Shown here: positions 55,154 to 63,471 of the stretch, in pieces
Layout of the letters: the number at the start of each line of letters is the position of its first letter
How positions within the stretch are numbered: the stretch's first letter is position 1
Assembly (NCBI GenBank): GCA_041396705.1
Contig: JAWKYB010000016.1
Location: 61,346-125,345, forward strand
Reading direction: 5' to 3'
From: Alphaproteobacteria bacterium
Lineage (GTDB): Bacteria; Pseudomonadota; Alphaproteobacteria; CALKHQ01
Length of the DNA: 64,000 bases
The notes under the pieces: generated by a model
Database searches by the model: none
Told to the model about the DNA's origin: nothing
Seen by the model: the letters and a program-made list of their open reading frames with translations, nothing else
Position numbers and translations under genes: made by a program

Positions 55154-57238
55154 ATGACCGGCGCGCCGCCGAAGCAGGGCGGCGACTCCGGCCGGGTCGC
55201 GACCCGGCATCGCACCGGTGCGGGCCGGCTGTCGACCACGCCGACCAGCGGCATTGCCGGCACCCATGTGCCCGGCGTCGCGCGCGAGGCCGAGCCAGAG
55301 GCGCCGAAGGAATCGACCGCCGACCGCATCGCGCGCGAGATGAGCGAACGGCTGCGCCAGCCCAACGGGCAGCAGGCCCGCCGCAGTGCCGACGCGCGGC
55401 TGGAGGAATTCCGCCGGGTCACAGGCGCGACGATGCGCGCGATGGCGCGCCAGCCGGAACTGCAGGTGCACTTCGGCGCCGAGGGCCCGCGCATCGCCGG
55501 CAACGACGTGCAGCTGCAGGCACCGAACCGCGCCCTGCCGGCCGAGGAGGTGGCGCAGGTGCGCGGCCACGGCGACGCGGTCGCACTGAAGCTGCGCTAT
55601 CACGACCAGCGCCTGCACAGCCGCAGCCTGCCGACCGGGGCGGTGTCGCGCGACGTCTACAACGCACTGGAGCAGGCCCGCTGCGAGGCGATGGGCGCAC
55701 GCCGGATGATGGGCGTGCGCGCCAACCTGCGCGCCGCGCTGAGCGAGCAGTGCCGTTTGCGCGGCTATGCCCGCGTCACCGAACGCGAGGACGGCAAGCT
55801 TGCCGACGTCGTCGGCCTGCTGGCGCGCGAGGCGCTGTGGGGCGAGGCGCCTCCGGAACAGGCCAAGCGCATGGTCGATGCCTGGCGGCCATGGCTGGAG
55901 GCCAGGATCGGCCCGGACTTCCATCGGCTGGGCGAGGTGATCGACGATCAGGCGCTGTTCGCGAAGCTGGCGCGGCGCATCATCGCCGAGCTCGACCTGG
56001 GCGAGGAGCTGCTGGAGGAGGACCAGGAGGACGACAGCGAAGGCAGCGAGGACGAGGGCGACCAGTCGCGCCAGGACGCCGAGGACCAGGCCGACGACGA
56101 AAGCGCGAATCCGACCGCCATGGGAGCGGCCGCCGAGCAGCAGCCTGATACCTCCGACATGGAGCAGCAGGAAGGCGGCGAGCCGCAGGAGATGGACACG
56201 CAGTTCGACCCCGGCGGCGCCGACGACGAGGTCGAGCAATCCGGCACGCCGCAGCGCCGCGAGCCCGACTTCCGCAACATCCCGGGCGAGCCGCCGTATC
56301 ATGCCTTCACCACCGCGTTCGACCAGATCGTCGAAGCGGCGGAGCTGTGCGACCCGGAGGAGATGGCCCGGCTGCGGCTGCAGCTGGACCAGCAGCTGCA
56401 GCACCTGCAATCGGTGATCGCCCGGCTGGCCAACCGGCTGCAGCGCCGGCTGATGGCCAAGCAGCAGCGTTCCTGGCACTTCGACCTGGACGAGGGCATC
56501 CTCGACGCCGCCAGGCTGGCCCGGGTCATCGCCAATCCCGAGAACCCGCTGAGCTACAAGATGGAGTCGGAAACGGCGTTCCGCGACACGGTGGTGACGC
56601 TGCTGATCGACAATTCGGGCTCGATGCGCGGCCGGCCGATCTCGGTGGCGGCGATGAGCGCGGACATCCTGGCCCGCACGCTGGAGCGCTGCGGCGTGAA
56701 GGTGGAGATCCTGGGCTTCACCACCAAGGCGTGGAAGGGCGGCCAGGCGCGCGAACGCTGGATCGCCGACGGCAAACCGGGTCATCCCGGCCGGCTGAAC
56801 GACCTGCGCCATATCGTCTACAAGGCGGCCGACGCCCCCTGGCGCCGCGCGCGCCGCAACCTCGGCCTGATGCTGCGCGAGGGATTGCTGAAGGAGAACA
56901 TCGACGGCGAGGCACTGCTGTGGGCGCACAGCCGGCTGCTGGCACGGAGCGAACAGCGCCGGATCCTGATGGTCATCTCCGACGGCGCGCCGGTCGACGA
57001 CTCCACCCTGTCGGTCAACGCCGGCAACTATCTTGAGCGGCACCTGCGCGGCGTGATCGACTGGATCGAGAAATACTCGACGGTCGAGCTGGTGGCGATC
57101 GGCATCGGCCACGACGTCACCCGCTACTACCAGCGGGCGGTCACCATCGTCGATGCCGAGCAGCTCGGCGGCACGATGATGGACCAGTTGGCCGACCTGT
57201 TCGACGAGGACGCCGCGGTCCGGCCGACCCGGCATTGA
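55154..57238 (+). CDS. cobT: Aerobic cobaltochelatase subunit CobT
   Basis: This is the partner of CobS, 694 residues. The N-terminal half is Arg/Ala-rich with a CobT-specific domain (QARRSADARLEEFRRVTGAT, RSLPTGAVSRDVYNALEQAR). A very acidic linker at about 285-370 (EEDQEDDSEGSEDEGDQ) is followed by a C-terminal von Willebrand A domain with MIDAS motif LLIDNSGSMRGRPIS, then RILMVISDGAPVDDSTLS and VELVAIGIGHDVTRYY. The domain order acidic linker - vWA is typical. cobN is outside the window. Confidence 0.95.
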   Translation: MTGAPPKQGGDSGRVATRHRTGAGRLSTTPTSGIAGTHVPGVAREAEPEAPKESTADRIAREMSERLRQPNGQQARRSADARLEEFRRVTGATMRAMARQPELQVHFGAEGPRIAGNDVQLQAPNRALPAEEVAQVRGHGDAVALKLRYHDQRLHSRSLPTGAVSRDVYNALEQARCEAMGARRMMGVRANLRAALSEQCRLRGYARVTEREDGKLADVVGLLAREALWGEAPPEQAKRMVDAWRPWLEARIGPDFHRLGEVIDDQALFAKLARRIIAELDLGEELLEEDQEDDSEGSEDEGDQSRQDAEDQADDESANPTAMGAAAEQQPDTSDMEQQEGGEPQEMDTQFDPGGADDEVEQSGTPQRREPDFRNIPGEPPYHAFTTAFDQIVEAAELCDPEEMARLRLQLDQQLQHLQSVIARLANRLQRRLMAKQQRSWHFDLDEGILDAARLARVIANPENPLSYKMESETAFRDTVVTLLIDNSGSMRGRPISVAAMSADILARTLERCGVKVEILGFTTKAWKGGQARERWIADGKPGHPGRLNDLRHIVYKAADAPWRRARRNLGLMLREGLLKENIDGEALLWAHSRLLARSEQRRILMVISDGAPVDDSTLSVNAGNYLERHLRGVIDWIEKYSTVELVAIGIGHDVTRYYQRAVTIVDAEQLGGTMMDQLADLFDEDAAVRPTRH

Positions 57239-57248
57239 GGCCCGGCGG

Positions 57249-58022
57249 CTATCCCGGGAAGAACAGGCCGCGCACCACGGCCGGCGCCCGGTCCGGGCCC
57301 AGCGCGGAAATCGCCTCCATGGTTGCGATGCCGTAGCCGCAGACGATCGCATCCTCCTCCGCGGTCGTCTGGCGGTCGGTGTGCAGCAGTTCCGCCGCGG
57401 CGCCGATCGCGGCGCTGAGGTCGGCGGCGATGCCGCGGGCGATCGACTGGACCTCGGCGTTGGTCATCCGGGAGACGGTCTCGCCGGCGCGGGCGCGCAG
57501 CAGCTCGCGGTTGACGTACATCTCGCGCTGGCGCTGGCGCTCGCTGACATGCGCGTCGAGATCGTCATAGGGCTTGCCGAGGGTCAGCGCGGCGCACAGC
57601 GACGGGTTGCTGCGCTGCAGCTCGCGCATCCGGTCGATCGCCAGCTGGTGATAGGCCATCAGGATGCGGTCGGGCGCGTCGGGCATCGCCTCGGCCTGCC
57701 AGGTCTCGAACACCCGCGTCACGTCGGCGACGACCTGCTCCGGCCCCAGGCCCAGGTCGACGTCGCGGGCGACGACGGCGACCACCTGCTCGTACAGCGC
57801 CGGCGCATCGGTGCGGGTGTCGGCAAGAAACGGGATCTGTCGGTCAACCTCTGCCAGCATGACCGCAACGCCGTCGCGTTCGGCGCGGAAGCCCAGCCAG
57901 CCGCCGAACCCGGCCACGCCCTGGACCGCGACCACGATGGCCGCGGCGACGACCGCCACGCCGCACCCGGCCAGCAGCAGCCGGCCCATCGGCCGCCGCG
58001 GATGCAGGACGGCGTCACTCAT
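57249..58022 (-). CDS. Hypothetical membrane-anchored protein, tandem paralogue 2
   Basis: This 257-residue protein has one N-terminal helix (LLLAGCGVAVVAAAIVVAV), then an extracytoplasmic helical domain. A conserved block MRELQRSNPSLCAALTLGKPYDDLDAHV shared with the preceding gene identifies the two as paralogues (RELQxSNPxLCAA). There is no enzyme motif. The alpha-helical body with a single Cys near the middle is similar in length to its neighbour. It overlaps paralogue 1 by eight bases and is convergent with cobT. Function unknown. Confidence 0.8.
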   Translation of the reverse strand: MSDAVLHPRRPMGRLLLAGCGVAVVAAAIVVAVQGVAGFGGWLGFRAERDGVAVMLAEVDRQIPFLADTRTDAPALYEQVVAVVARDVDLGLGPEQVVADVTRVFETWQAEAMPDAPDRILMAYHQLAIDRMRELQRSNPSLCAALTLGKPYDDLDAHVSERQRQREMYVNRELLRARAGETVSRMTNAEVQSIARGIAADLSAAIGAAAELLHTDRQTTAEEDAIVCGYGIATMEAISALGPDRAPAVVRGLFFPG

Positions 58023-58788
58023 CGCCGCCGCCGCCCAGGATGGACCGCGCCAGCGCCGCGGCGCGCTGCGGCCCCATCGCGGCCACGCCGTCGAGCAGCG
58101 CGATCTGGATCTCGCAGAAGCGGGCCGGGTCCAGCGTGGTCGGGTCGGTGCCGCGGAAGCGGTCGAAATCCGCGCCGAACCGTTCGGCCAAATCGGGTGC
58201 GATCGCCTGGTAGGCGGCGTCGACCTCGGCCGCCGGCAGCGTCACCACCGCGGCATCCGCCGGCGCGGCGGCCAGCGCCTCGTAGGCCGTGCGCTCGCGC
58301 GTGCGCATGGCGTCGCTGACGAAGGCGTCGACATCCTCGATCGGTTGGCCGCTGACCATCGCGGCGCAGAGCTGCGGATTGGACTGCTGCAGCTCGCGCA
58401 GCTGGTCGGTGGTCATCGCCAGCAGCTCGAGCGCCACGGCGTCCGGCGCCGTCGCGATCGCCTGCTGCAGCCAGGCCGCCAGCACGCGCCGTCCGTTGTT
58501 GGCCATCAGCATCACCGGCGTGTCGGCCTCGGCGTCGCGGATCAGCCCATCGCGCAGCGCGGCATAGACGTCGGGCCGGCTCCGCTCCAGCGTGGCGACA
58601 TAGGGCGCCTCGGCCTTGATGCCGGCCAGCACCTGGTCGGCGCGCTCCGCCGGGCTGACGCCGCCGAACAGCCCGCCGAACCCGCCCGGCCCCAACGCGA
58701 TGACCAGCACCACGACGATGCCCACGAACGCGACCGCGATGGCGGCCAGCCGTCGCGCTCCCAGCCCTTTGCGTGCTCCATCCGCCAT
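58015..58788 (-). CDS. Hypothetical membrane-anchored protein, tandem paralogue 1
   Basis: This 257-residue protein has an N-terminal helix (RLAAIAVAFVGIVVVLVIAL) preceded by a basic stretch, so the rest lies outside the cytoplasmic membrane. Shared block: LRELQQSNPQLCAAMVSGQPIEDVDAFV. The remaining regions align loosely with paralogue 2 (equal length, similar helix order, both ending in a Gly-containing motif after a LDGVAAMGPQRAAALAR / ISALGPDRAPAVVR segment). A tandem duplication followed by divergence is the simplest reading. No family recognised. Confidence 0.8.
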   Translation of the reverse strand: MADGARKGLGARRLAAIAVAFVGIVVVLVIALGPGGFGGLFGGVSPAERADQVLAGIKAEAPYVATLERSRPDVYAALRDGLIRDAEADTPVMLMANNGRRVLAAWLQQAIATAPDAVALELLAMTTDQLRELQQSNPQLCAAMVSGQPIEDVDAFVSDAMRTRERTAYEALAAAPADAAVVTLPAAEVDAAYQAIAPDLAERFGADFDRFRGTDPTTLDPARFCEIQIALLDGVAAMGPQRAAALARSILGGGGDE

Positions 58789-58886
58789 GGCGGTGACCCT
58801 TGCCCCGTCCGTTCGCAGCCGACCCTAGCCGAAAGGGATTAACCCAGGGTTTTGCCCGGCGCAAACCGCCGCGCCACGGCATGGGT

Positions 58887-59981
58887 TCAGGCGCGGTCGC
58901 TCAGCACGCCGCGCTTGACCTGGTCGCGCTCGATCGATTCGAACAGCGCGCGGAAATTGCCCTCGCCGAAGCCCTCGTCGCCCTTGCGTTGGATGATCTC
59001 GAAGAAGATCGGCCCGATCACCGTCTGGGTGAAGATCTGCAGCAGGATGCCGCCGCCGGGCGAGCCGTCGACCAGGATCCCGCTGCGCTGCAGGCGGGCG
59101 ACGTCCTCGCCGTGGCCGGGCAGCCGCTCGGCCAGCATCTCGTAGTAGGCGTCGGGCGGCGCATCCATGAAGGCGACGCCGCCCGCCGCCAGCCCCTCGA
59201 CGGTGGCGTAGACGTCGTCGGTGCCGAGCGCGATGTGCTGGATCCCTTCGCCCTTGTAGGCGCGCAGATATTCCTCGATCTGGCTCTTGTCGTCGGCGCT
59301 TTCGTTGATCGGGATGCGGATCTTGCCGCACGGGCTGGTCATCGCCCGCGACTTCAGACCGGTCAGCTTGCCCTCGATGTCGAAGTAGCGGATCTCGCGG
59401 AAGTTGAACAGGCGCGCATAGAAGTCGGCCCACTCGTCCATCCGGCCGCGGTGCACGTTGTGGGTCAGGTGGTCGATATAGGTCAGGCCGGCGCCGGCCG
59501 GCGCGGCCTCGGTGCCGGCGATCGGCACGAAGTCGACATCGTAGATCGAGCCGCGCGGGCCGTACCGGTCGATCAGGTAGATGCGGCTGCCGCCGATGCC
59601 CTCGATCGCCGGGATGTTCAGCTCCATCGGCCCGATCCGGTCGTGCACCGGCCTGGCACCCAGCTGCAGCGCGCGCTGGTAGGCGGCGCCGGCGTCGCGC
59701 ACCCGGAACGCCATGGCGCATGCCGACGGCCCGTGCAGCCGCGCGAAGGCCTGGCCGAAGCTGTCGGGCTCGGCGTTGACGATGAAGTTGACCGCGCCCT
59801 GGCGATACAGCGTCACCGCCTTCGACCGGTGCCGCGCCACCGCCGCGAAGCCGAGCTGCGCGAACAGCCGTTCCAGGTCGGCCGGGTCGGGCGCGGTGTA
59901 TTCGACGAACTCGAAGCCGTCGGTGCCCATCGGGTTGAGCGGGTCGGGTGCGACCGAGCCCCGCGCGCCATCAGAAGTCAT
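58887..59981 (-). CDS. hppD: 4-hydroxyphenylpyruvate dioxygenase
   Basis: This Fe(II) dioxygenase converts 4-hydroxyphenylpyruvate to homogentisate in tyrosine breakdown. The 364-residue protein has the two VOC-type halves. Iron ligands are His in YIDHLTHNV, His in GIQHIALGTDD and Glu in FFEIIQRKGDEGFGEGNF, and the C-terminal helix (FRALFESIERDQ) is present. The ATG at 59981 is supported by GGGAGA; a longer in-frame ATG at 60026 lies inside the operator palindrome and is unlikely. It is divergent from the transglutaminase gene, with a 16-bp palindrome between them. Confidence 0.95.
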   Translation of the reverse strand: MTSDGARGSVAPDPLNPMGTDGFEFVEYTAPDPADLERLFAQLGFAAVARHRSKAVTLYRQGAVNFIVNAEPDSFGQAFARLHGPSACAMAFRVRDAGAAYQRALQLGARPVHDRIGPMELNIPAIEGIGGSRIYLIDRYGPRGSIYDVDFVPIAGTEAAPAGAGLTYIDHLTHNVHRGRMDEWADFYARLFNFREIRYFDIEGKLTGLKSRAMTSPCGKIRIPINESADDKSQIEEYLRAYKGEGIQHIALGTDDVYATVEGLAAGGVAFMDAPPDAYYEMLAERLPGHGEDVARLQRSGILVDGSPGGGILLQIFTQTVIGPIFFEIIQRKGDEGFGEGNFRALFESIERDQVKRGVLSDRA

Positions 59982-60007
59982 CGTGCGTCTCCCATTCGCC
60001 GTCGCAT

Positions 60008-60045
60008 CGATGCGATATCGTTGCATTTACAACGATATCGCATCG
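60008..60045. promoter_or_regulatory. 16-bp perfect palindrome upstream of hppD
   Basis: The arms CGATGCGATATCGTTG (60008-60023) and CAACGATATCGCATCG (60030-60045) are perfectly complementary across a six-base centre CATTTA. The site begins 27 bases before the hppD start, in the expected promoter region. The inner ATCGTTG-N6-CAACGAT has the TTG-N6-CAA form bound by MarR-type dimers. hppD genes are commonly regulated by Lrp-, MarR- or IclR-type proteins; none is encoded next to it here. No other gene is evident in the gap 59982-60231. Confidence 0.6.
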
Positions 60046-60231
60046 GACAATGCGCCGATCTGCGATGCCGCGCAAGCGATCGACCGTCTGGCTCGACGGT
60101 GCCGCTTCGGCGGGCGGGCAGATGCCGGCTCCGCCGCGCGCGGCGTGGCGGCGCGGGAACCAATCGTCGGCAGCCACGTTTTTGATCGCTACGGAGCCGA
60201 TCGTTGCTTGTGCCCATAGGAGATCCTTTCG

Positions 60232-61113
60232 ATGCAGATTCGTGTCGGCTTCGAGATCAGCCTCGATTGTCAGCAGCGCACGCCGCTGCTGCTTGCGCTC
60301 GCCCCGCGCCCGGAGGAACGCCATCGCTGCCTTGGCTCCACGGCCATCCAGATTCGGCCCGGGACGGCGGCACCCGCGCACCTGGATGAGTTCGGCAATG
60401 TCCGGAACCGCCTGGTCGCGGCGCCGGGCGAGACCAAGCTGCGCTGTGACTTCACGGTGCTGGACGACGGGGCGCCCGACATCGTCGAGAGCAATGCCGG
60501 CCAGCCCGCGGTCGAGGCATTGCCGGCCGACGCTCTGCCGTATCTGAAAGCCAGCCGCTACTGCGAGTCCGACCTGCTCGGCCACACCGCCTGGCAGATG
60601 TTCGCCGGCACGGCGCCGGGCTGGGCACGCGTGCAGGCCATCTGCGACTTCGTGCACCGGCACGTCACATTCGGCTATCGTTTCGGCCGCTCCACCAAGA
60701 CGGCGCTCGATACGTTCCACGAGGGCAACGGCGTGTGTCGCGATTTCGCCCATCTGGCGATCGCGCTGTGCCGCGCCATGAACATCCCGGCGCGCTACGT
60801 CAGCGGCTATCTCGGCGATATCGGCGTGCCCCCTGCCGGCCCGGGCGATTTCTGCGCCTGGTTCGAGGTCTATCTCGACGGCGGCTGGTACACGTTCGAC
60901 GCACGCTACAACGTGCCGCGCATCGGCCGCGTGCGCATGGTGATGGGCAGGGATGCCGCCGACGTGCCGATGATTGCGTCGTTCGGCGCCTACCGCCTGA
61001 CCGGATTCAAGGTCTGGGCCGACGAGGTCGTCCCCGCCGGCATTCCGGCCGATCCGCCGACGCGCGGTCGCGCCCGCGCCGCCGGCGATGCCGCGCACGC
61101 CCATGCCGCCTGA
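60232..61113 (+). CDS. Transglutaminase-like protease-family protein
   Basis: This 293-residue protein has an N-terminal beta-sandwich (MQIRVGFEISLDCQQRTPLL, FGNVRNRLVAAPGETKLRCD) and a C-terminal transglutaminase-like core with catalytic Cys in HEGNGVCRDFAHLAIALCRAMNIPARYVSGYL. The region normally carrying the catalytic His reads GDFCAWFEVYLDGGWYTFDARYN, with Cys at the His position but the Asp preserved. Proteins of this kind often stand near an alpha-E/A-type pair in bacteria; none is visible here. It may be a protease, an amidase or inactive. No signal peptide is present. Confidence 0.88.
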   Translation: MQIRVGFEISLDCQQRTPLLLALAPRPEERHRCLGSTAIQIRPGTAAPAHLDEFGNVRNRLVAAPGETKLRCDFTVLDDGAPDIVESNAGQPAVEALPADALPYLKASRYCESDLLGHTAWQMFAGTAPGWARVQAICDFVHRHVTFGYRFGRSTKTALDTFHEGNGVCRDFAHLAIALCRAMNIPARYVSGYLGDIGVPPAGPGDFCAWFEVYLDGGWYTFDARYNVPRIGRVRMVMGRDAADVPMIASFGAYRLTGFKVWADEVVPAGIPADPPTRGRARAAGDAAHAHAA

Positions 61114-61429
61114 TCCGAGCGGTCCGGGCCGGGCCCGCACCGCCACGCCCTGGGCCGTCTTCCAGCTGTGGATGGACGCCTGGTCGCTGGCGGTCGAGGC
61201 ACAACAGGTGGTGCTGCTGCGCAGTGCCCGGCTGGCCCGGGGCGACCAGCGAGCCCGGCGCGAGGCGCAACGCATGGTGACGGAGAAGATCGCCAACGGG
61301 CTGTCGGTCGCGGTCGACGCCGCATACGGCGCCACCCGCGGCAGGAGCCCGGTCGCGATTGCGCAGGCCGCACTGCGGCGCAGCCGGCGGCGGGTGCGGG
61401 CGAACCGCCGCCGGCTCGTCCGCCCCTGA
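61088..61429 (+). CDS. Hypothetical basic protein (113 aa)
   Basis: This small protein overlaps the end of the transglutaminase gene by 26 bases. Residues 23-90 form an amphipathic helix-rich segment (WAVFQLWMDAWSLAVEAQQVV, ARREAQRMVTEKIANGLSVAVDAA) and the C-terminus is strongly basic (RRSRRRVRANRRRLVRP). The composition and the WxxAWxLAxEAQQV pattern resemble short alphaproteobacterial proteins without an assigned role, similar in feel to phasin-like helices. Starts at 61088 or 61103 (MPPDPSG) are possible. Confidence 0.6.
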   Translation: MPRTPMPPDPSGPGRARTATPWAVFQLWMDAWSLAVEAQQVVLLRSARLARGDQRARREAQRMVTEKIANGLSVAVDAAYGATRGRSPVAIAQAALRRSRRRVRANRRRLVRP

Positions 61430-61499
61430 CCCGCCGCGCCGCCATGCGCCTTGTTCGCCGCCGGCAACCGGTGTATGACGGCCCGGTCCGCACACAGGA

Positions 61500-61576
61500 G
61501 CACCCGTAGCTCAGCTGGATAGAGTGCTGCCCTCCGAAGGCAGAGGTCACAGGTTCGAATCCTGTCGGGTGCGCCA
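61500..61576 (+). tRNA. tRNA-Arg (anticodon CCG)
   Basis: The complete cloverleaf spans 77 nt including an encoded CCA end. Acceptor stem GCACCCG pairs with CGGGTGC, the anticodon arm is CTGCC-CTCCGAA-GGCAG with CCG as anticodon, and the T-arm has GGTTCGAATCC. It reads CGG codons. The integrase gene lies just downstream in the opposite orientation; the 3' part of the gene is the probable attachment site of the element that follows. Confidence 0.96.
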
Positions 61577-61765
61577 ATCTTTTCAATGCGTTATCAACTG
61601 ATACCACGTTTGCCAAATTCGCCAGCAATCACATAGCAAGCACCAAGGCGAGAATTCCCGACCACATCGGCACCTGGCGCCTCCAGGTGCGGGTCACCGG
61701 CCGAGGGCCATGGACAAAGTGGGCCTCGGGTATCGGTCAGATGTTCCCGCCGTCAATTCGAACGC

Positions 61766-61906
61766 ATGTGCCCCCGGGCGATCGACGGCGCTACTCTGAT
61801 CGAGCTGATCCACGCCCACTATGAGGCGTTCGAGCCGCGCTACAAAATGCTGCTGCCGCTTAAGCGGACGTTTTTCTCGGGGCTGTCGGTGGGGGTGGGC
61901 GAGTAG
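61766..61906 (+). pseudogene. Truncated C-terminal fragment, similar to Mrr-like restriction endonucleases
   Basis: A 46-codon open end reads AIDGATLIELIHAHYEAFEP, then RYKMLLPLKRTFF and a stop. The pattern IDGxxLxxLIxxHYExxxxRYKxLLPLxR resembles the C-terminal end of Mrr-type (PF04471 group) restriction endonucleases as I recall it. No upstream continuation exists: the sequence between the tRNA and this point (61577-61765) has no matching frame. It therefore looks like a relic left by an earlier insertion or recombination at this tRNA. The assignment is tentative. Confidence 0.4.
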
Positions 61907-61926
61907 CCGGCGCCCCGCCCGTCGTC

Positions 61927-62979
61927 TTATGCTGCGGCGCTGTCGCGGTCGCCCTTCCTGCCCAGCCCCCGCATGATCTGCGCCTGTCGCCGTGCGGGCA
62001 CGGTGCCGTAGCTGGCGAAGGTGGTCAGCGGGCTCTCGTGTCCGAGGTTCTGCGACCAGGCCTTGAATTCCTCCGGCGTCTGGCAGACCTGCTCGCCGAG
62101 GATCGCCAGCGTGTGGCGGAAGGAATGCGGGTTGTAGTAGGGCAGGCCGGCAGCCTCGAAGGCCGCGCGGAAGATCGCCCGGATCGCATTCGCATTGGCC
62201 CAGGGCCGGTCGTCGATGCCCACGGCCGCGAAGCCGCCGGACTCGGTGCGGACGATCCGCGTCATCGGAAACAGCGGGCCGTCGAGGCCGAACAGCCTCT
62301 CGCTCTTCAGGTACGTAATCCATTCGATGACGATTGCCGACAGGTCCTCGCCGACGGGGAAGAACGTCGACGTGTAGGTCTTGTGGAACTTGGAGCGGAC
62401 GTGGCGAGCATCGTGGTGCACCCGCCGCTCGATGGTGTCGACATCGCGCAGCTGCATCGTTGCGATCGCCCGGTCGCGCGCACCGGACACGATGGCAAAG
62501 GCGATCAGCGCCCGGTTGCGCCGCTCGATCTCGCTGCCCTGCGGCATGGTGCGGATGACGTGCCGGATCTGCTCCAGCGTCGGCACCCGCGGCTCGCGAT
62601 GGGCCTTGGCAATCGCCGCCTCCGCCCGATCCGGGCTAAAATACGCCGCATCGGCATGCTTGACCCGCGACCGGTAGCCCGGCTGGTCGGCAAGCCAGTT
62701 GAAGAAGGCCTTCAGCGCCGTGAGGATGCCATGGATGGACGAGGCGCTGAGCGGGGCGCCGCTTGCCTCCGCATTGGTCTCGCGCAGCCGCCGCTTGAAG
62801 CTTCGCGCCTGCTCGATGTGGAAGGCCTTGAAGTCCCGATAGCCGGTCTCCCGCTCGAACCGGGCAATGGCGGCAGCGGCCGAACCGATGGTCGCCTCGC
62901 TGAGCCCGCGCGCCTCCTTCAGCCACACGCAGTAGCGCCGCTTTATCCGTTCGTTGTTGGGGTCGTGGGTCTTGGCCAT
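61927..62979 (-). CDS. Tyrosine-type site-specific integrase
   Basis: This 350-residue phage-integrase-family recombinase has an N-terminal SAM-like domain (YCVWLKEARGLSEATIGSAA, HGILTALKAFFNWLADQPGY) and a C-terminal catalytic domain with Arg168 (VSGARDRAIATMQL), His285-x-x-Arg288 in NPHSFRHTLA, His314 in QNLGHESPL and nucleophile Tyr324 (TFASYGTV). The ATG at 62979 is decided by a perfect AAGGAGG ribosome-binding site; longer in-frame forms lack one. It lies next to tRNA-Arg(CCG), its probable target, and marks the left end of an integrated element. Confidence 0.93.
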   Translation of the reverse strand: MAKTHDPNNERIKRRYCVWLKEARGLSEATIGSAAAAIARFERETGYRDFKAFHIEQARSFKRRLRETNAEASGAPLSASSIHGILTALKAFFNWLADQPGYRSRVKHADAAYFSPDRAEAAIAKAHREPRVPTLEQIRHVIRTMPQGSEIERRNRALIAFAIVSGARDRAIATMQLRDVDTIERRVHHDARHVRSKFHKTYTSTFFPVGEDLSAIVIEWITYLKSERLFGLDGPLFPMTRIVRTESGGFAAVGIDDRPWANANAIRAIFRAAFEAAGLPYYNPHSFRHTLAILGEQVCQTPEEFKAWSQNLGHESPLTTFASYGTVPARRQAQIMRGLGRKGDRDSAAA

Positions 62980-63035
62980 GCCGGCCTCCTTTCGAAGTGA
63001 CAATCCCGGGGAGTGCGATCGCCGTCTCCTAGTCG

Positions 63036-63464
63036 TCACTGGCCACCCGGAAATGCGATCTCCAGATCGCCCGCGACCTCGGCAAGCCGATCGCGGCGGA
63101 CGCAGCGGTGGATCATCGTGGAACAGTCGGGACAGATGCCCTGCAGGTTGCCGCTGTTCGCGGTCGTGGGCAGGTAGTCGACGGCGTCGCCGGCGGGCCG
63201 TTGCGGGCTGCGGCAGCGCACGCAGAACAGCTCGCCGAAGCCGCAGGGGGTCCGGCTGCTTTGCCTTCGCTGTTCCAGGAACGCCTTCAGCGCACGGCCG
63301 AGAATCAGGGTGGGGCGTCCGCCATCGACCGTCGTCAGCCCGGCCCTGACCCAGTTCCGGATCGGGTTGCGATGGACGCCGAGCGCGCGGGCGGCCTCCT
63401 CGATCGTGTAGCTGAGGTGCAGCTTGACCCGTCGCGGGTCGAGCCGATGGCTGGTCCGCGGCAT
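63036..63464 (-). CDS. Helix-turn-helix protein with zinc-ribbon-like C-terminus
   Basis: This 142-residue protein has an N-terminal HTH (YTIEEAARALGVHRNPIRNW, VRAGLTTVDGGRPTLILG) like a MerR/excisionase-type recognition domain. The C-terminal part has two Cys pairs (LFCVRCRSPQRP and GICPDCSTMIHRC) that could bind zinc. It sits between the AlpA-type gene and the integrase gene, all on one strand, the layout of an element control module. A role in excision control or replication switching is likely but unproven. Confidence 0.75.
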   Translation of the reverse strand: MPRTSHRLDPRRVKLHLSYTIEEAARALGVHRNPIRNWVRAGLTTVDGGRPTLILGRALKAFLEQRRQSSRTPCGFGELFCVRCRSPQRPAGDAVDYLPTTANSGNLQGICPDCSTMIHRCVRRDRLAEVAGDLEIAFPGGQ

Positions 63465-63471
63465 GACTGAC

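Noticed and set aside
60066..60231. Short plus-strand ORF beginning MPRKRSTVWLDGAA before the transglutaminase gene
   Set aside because: The frame has no ribosome-binding site, runs on out of frame through the transglutaminase gene and has shuffled composition; treated as leader DNA.
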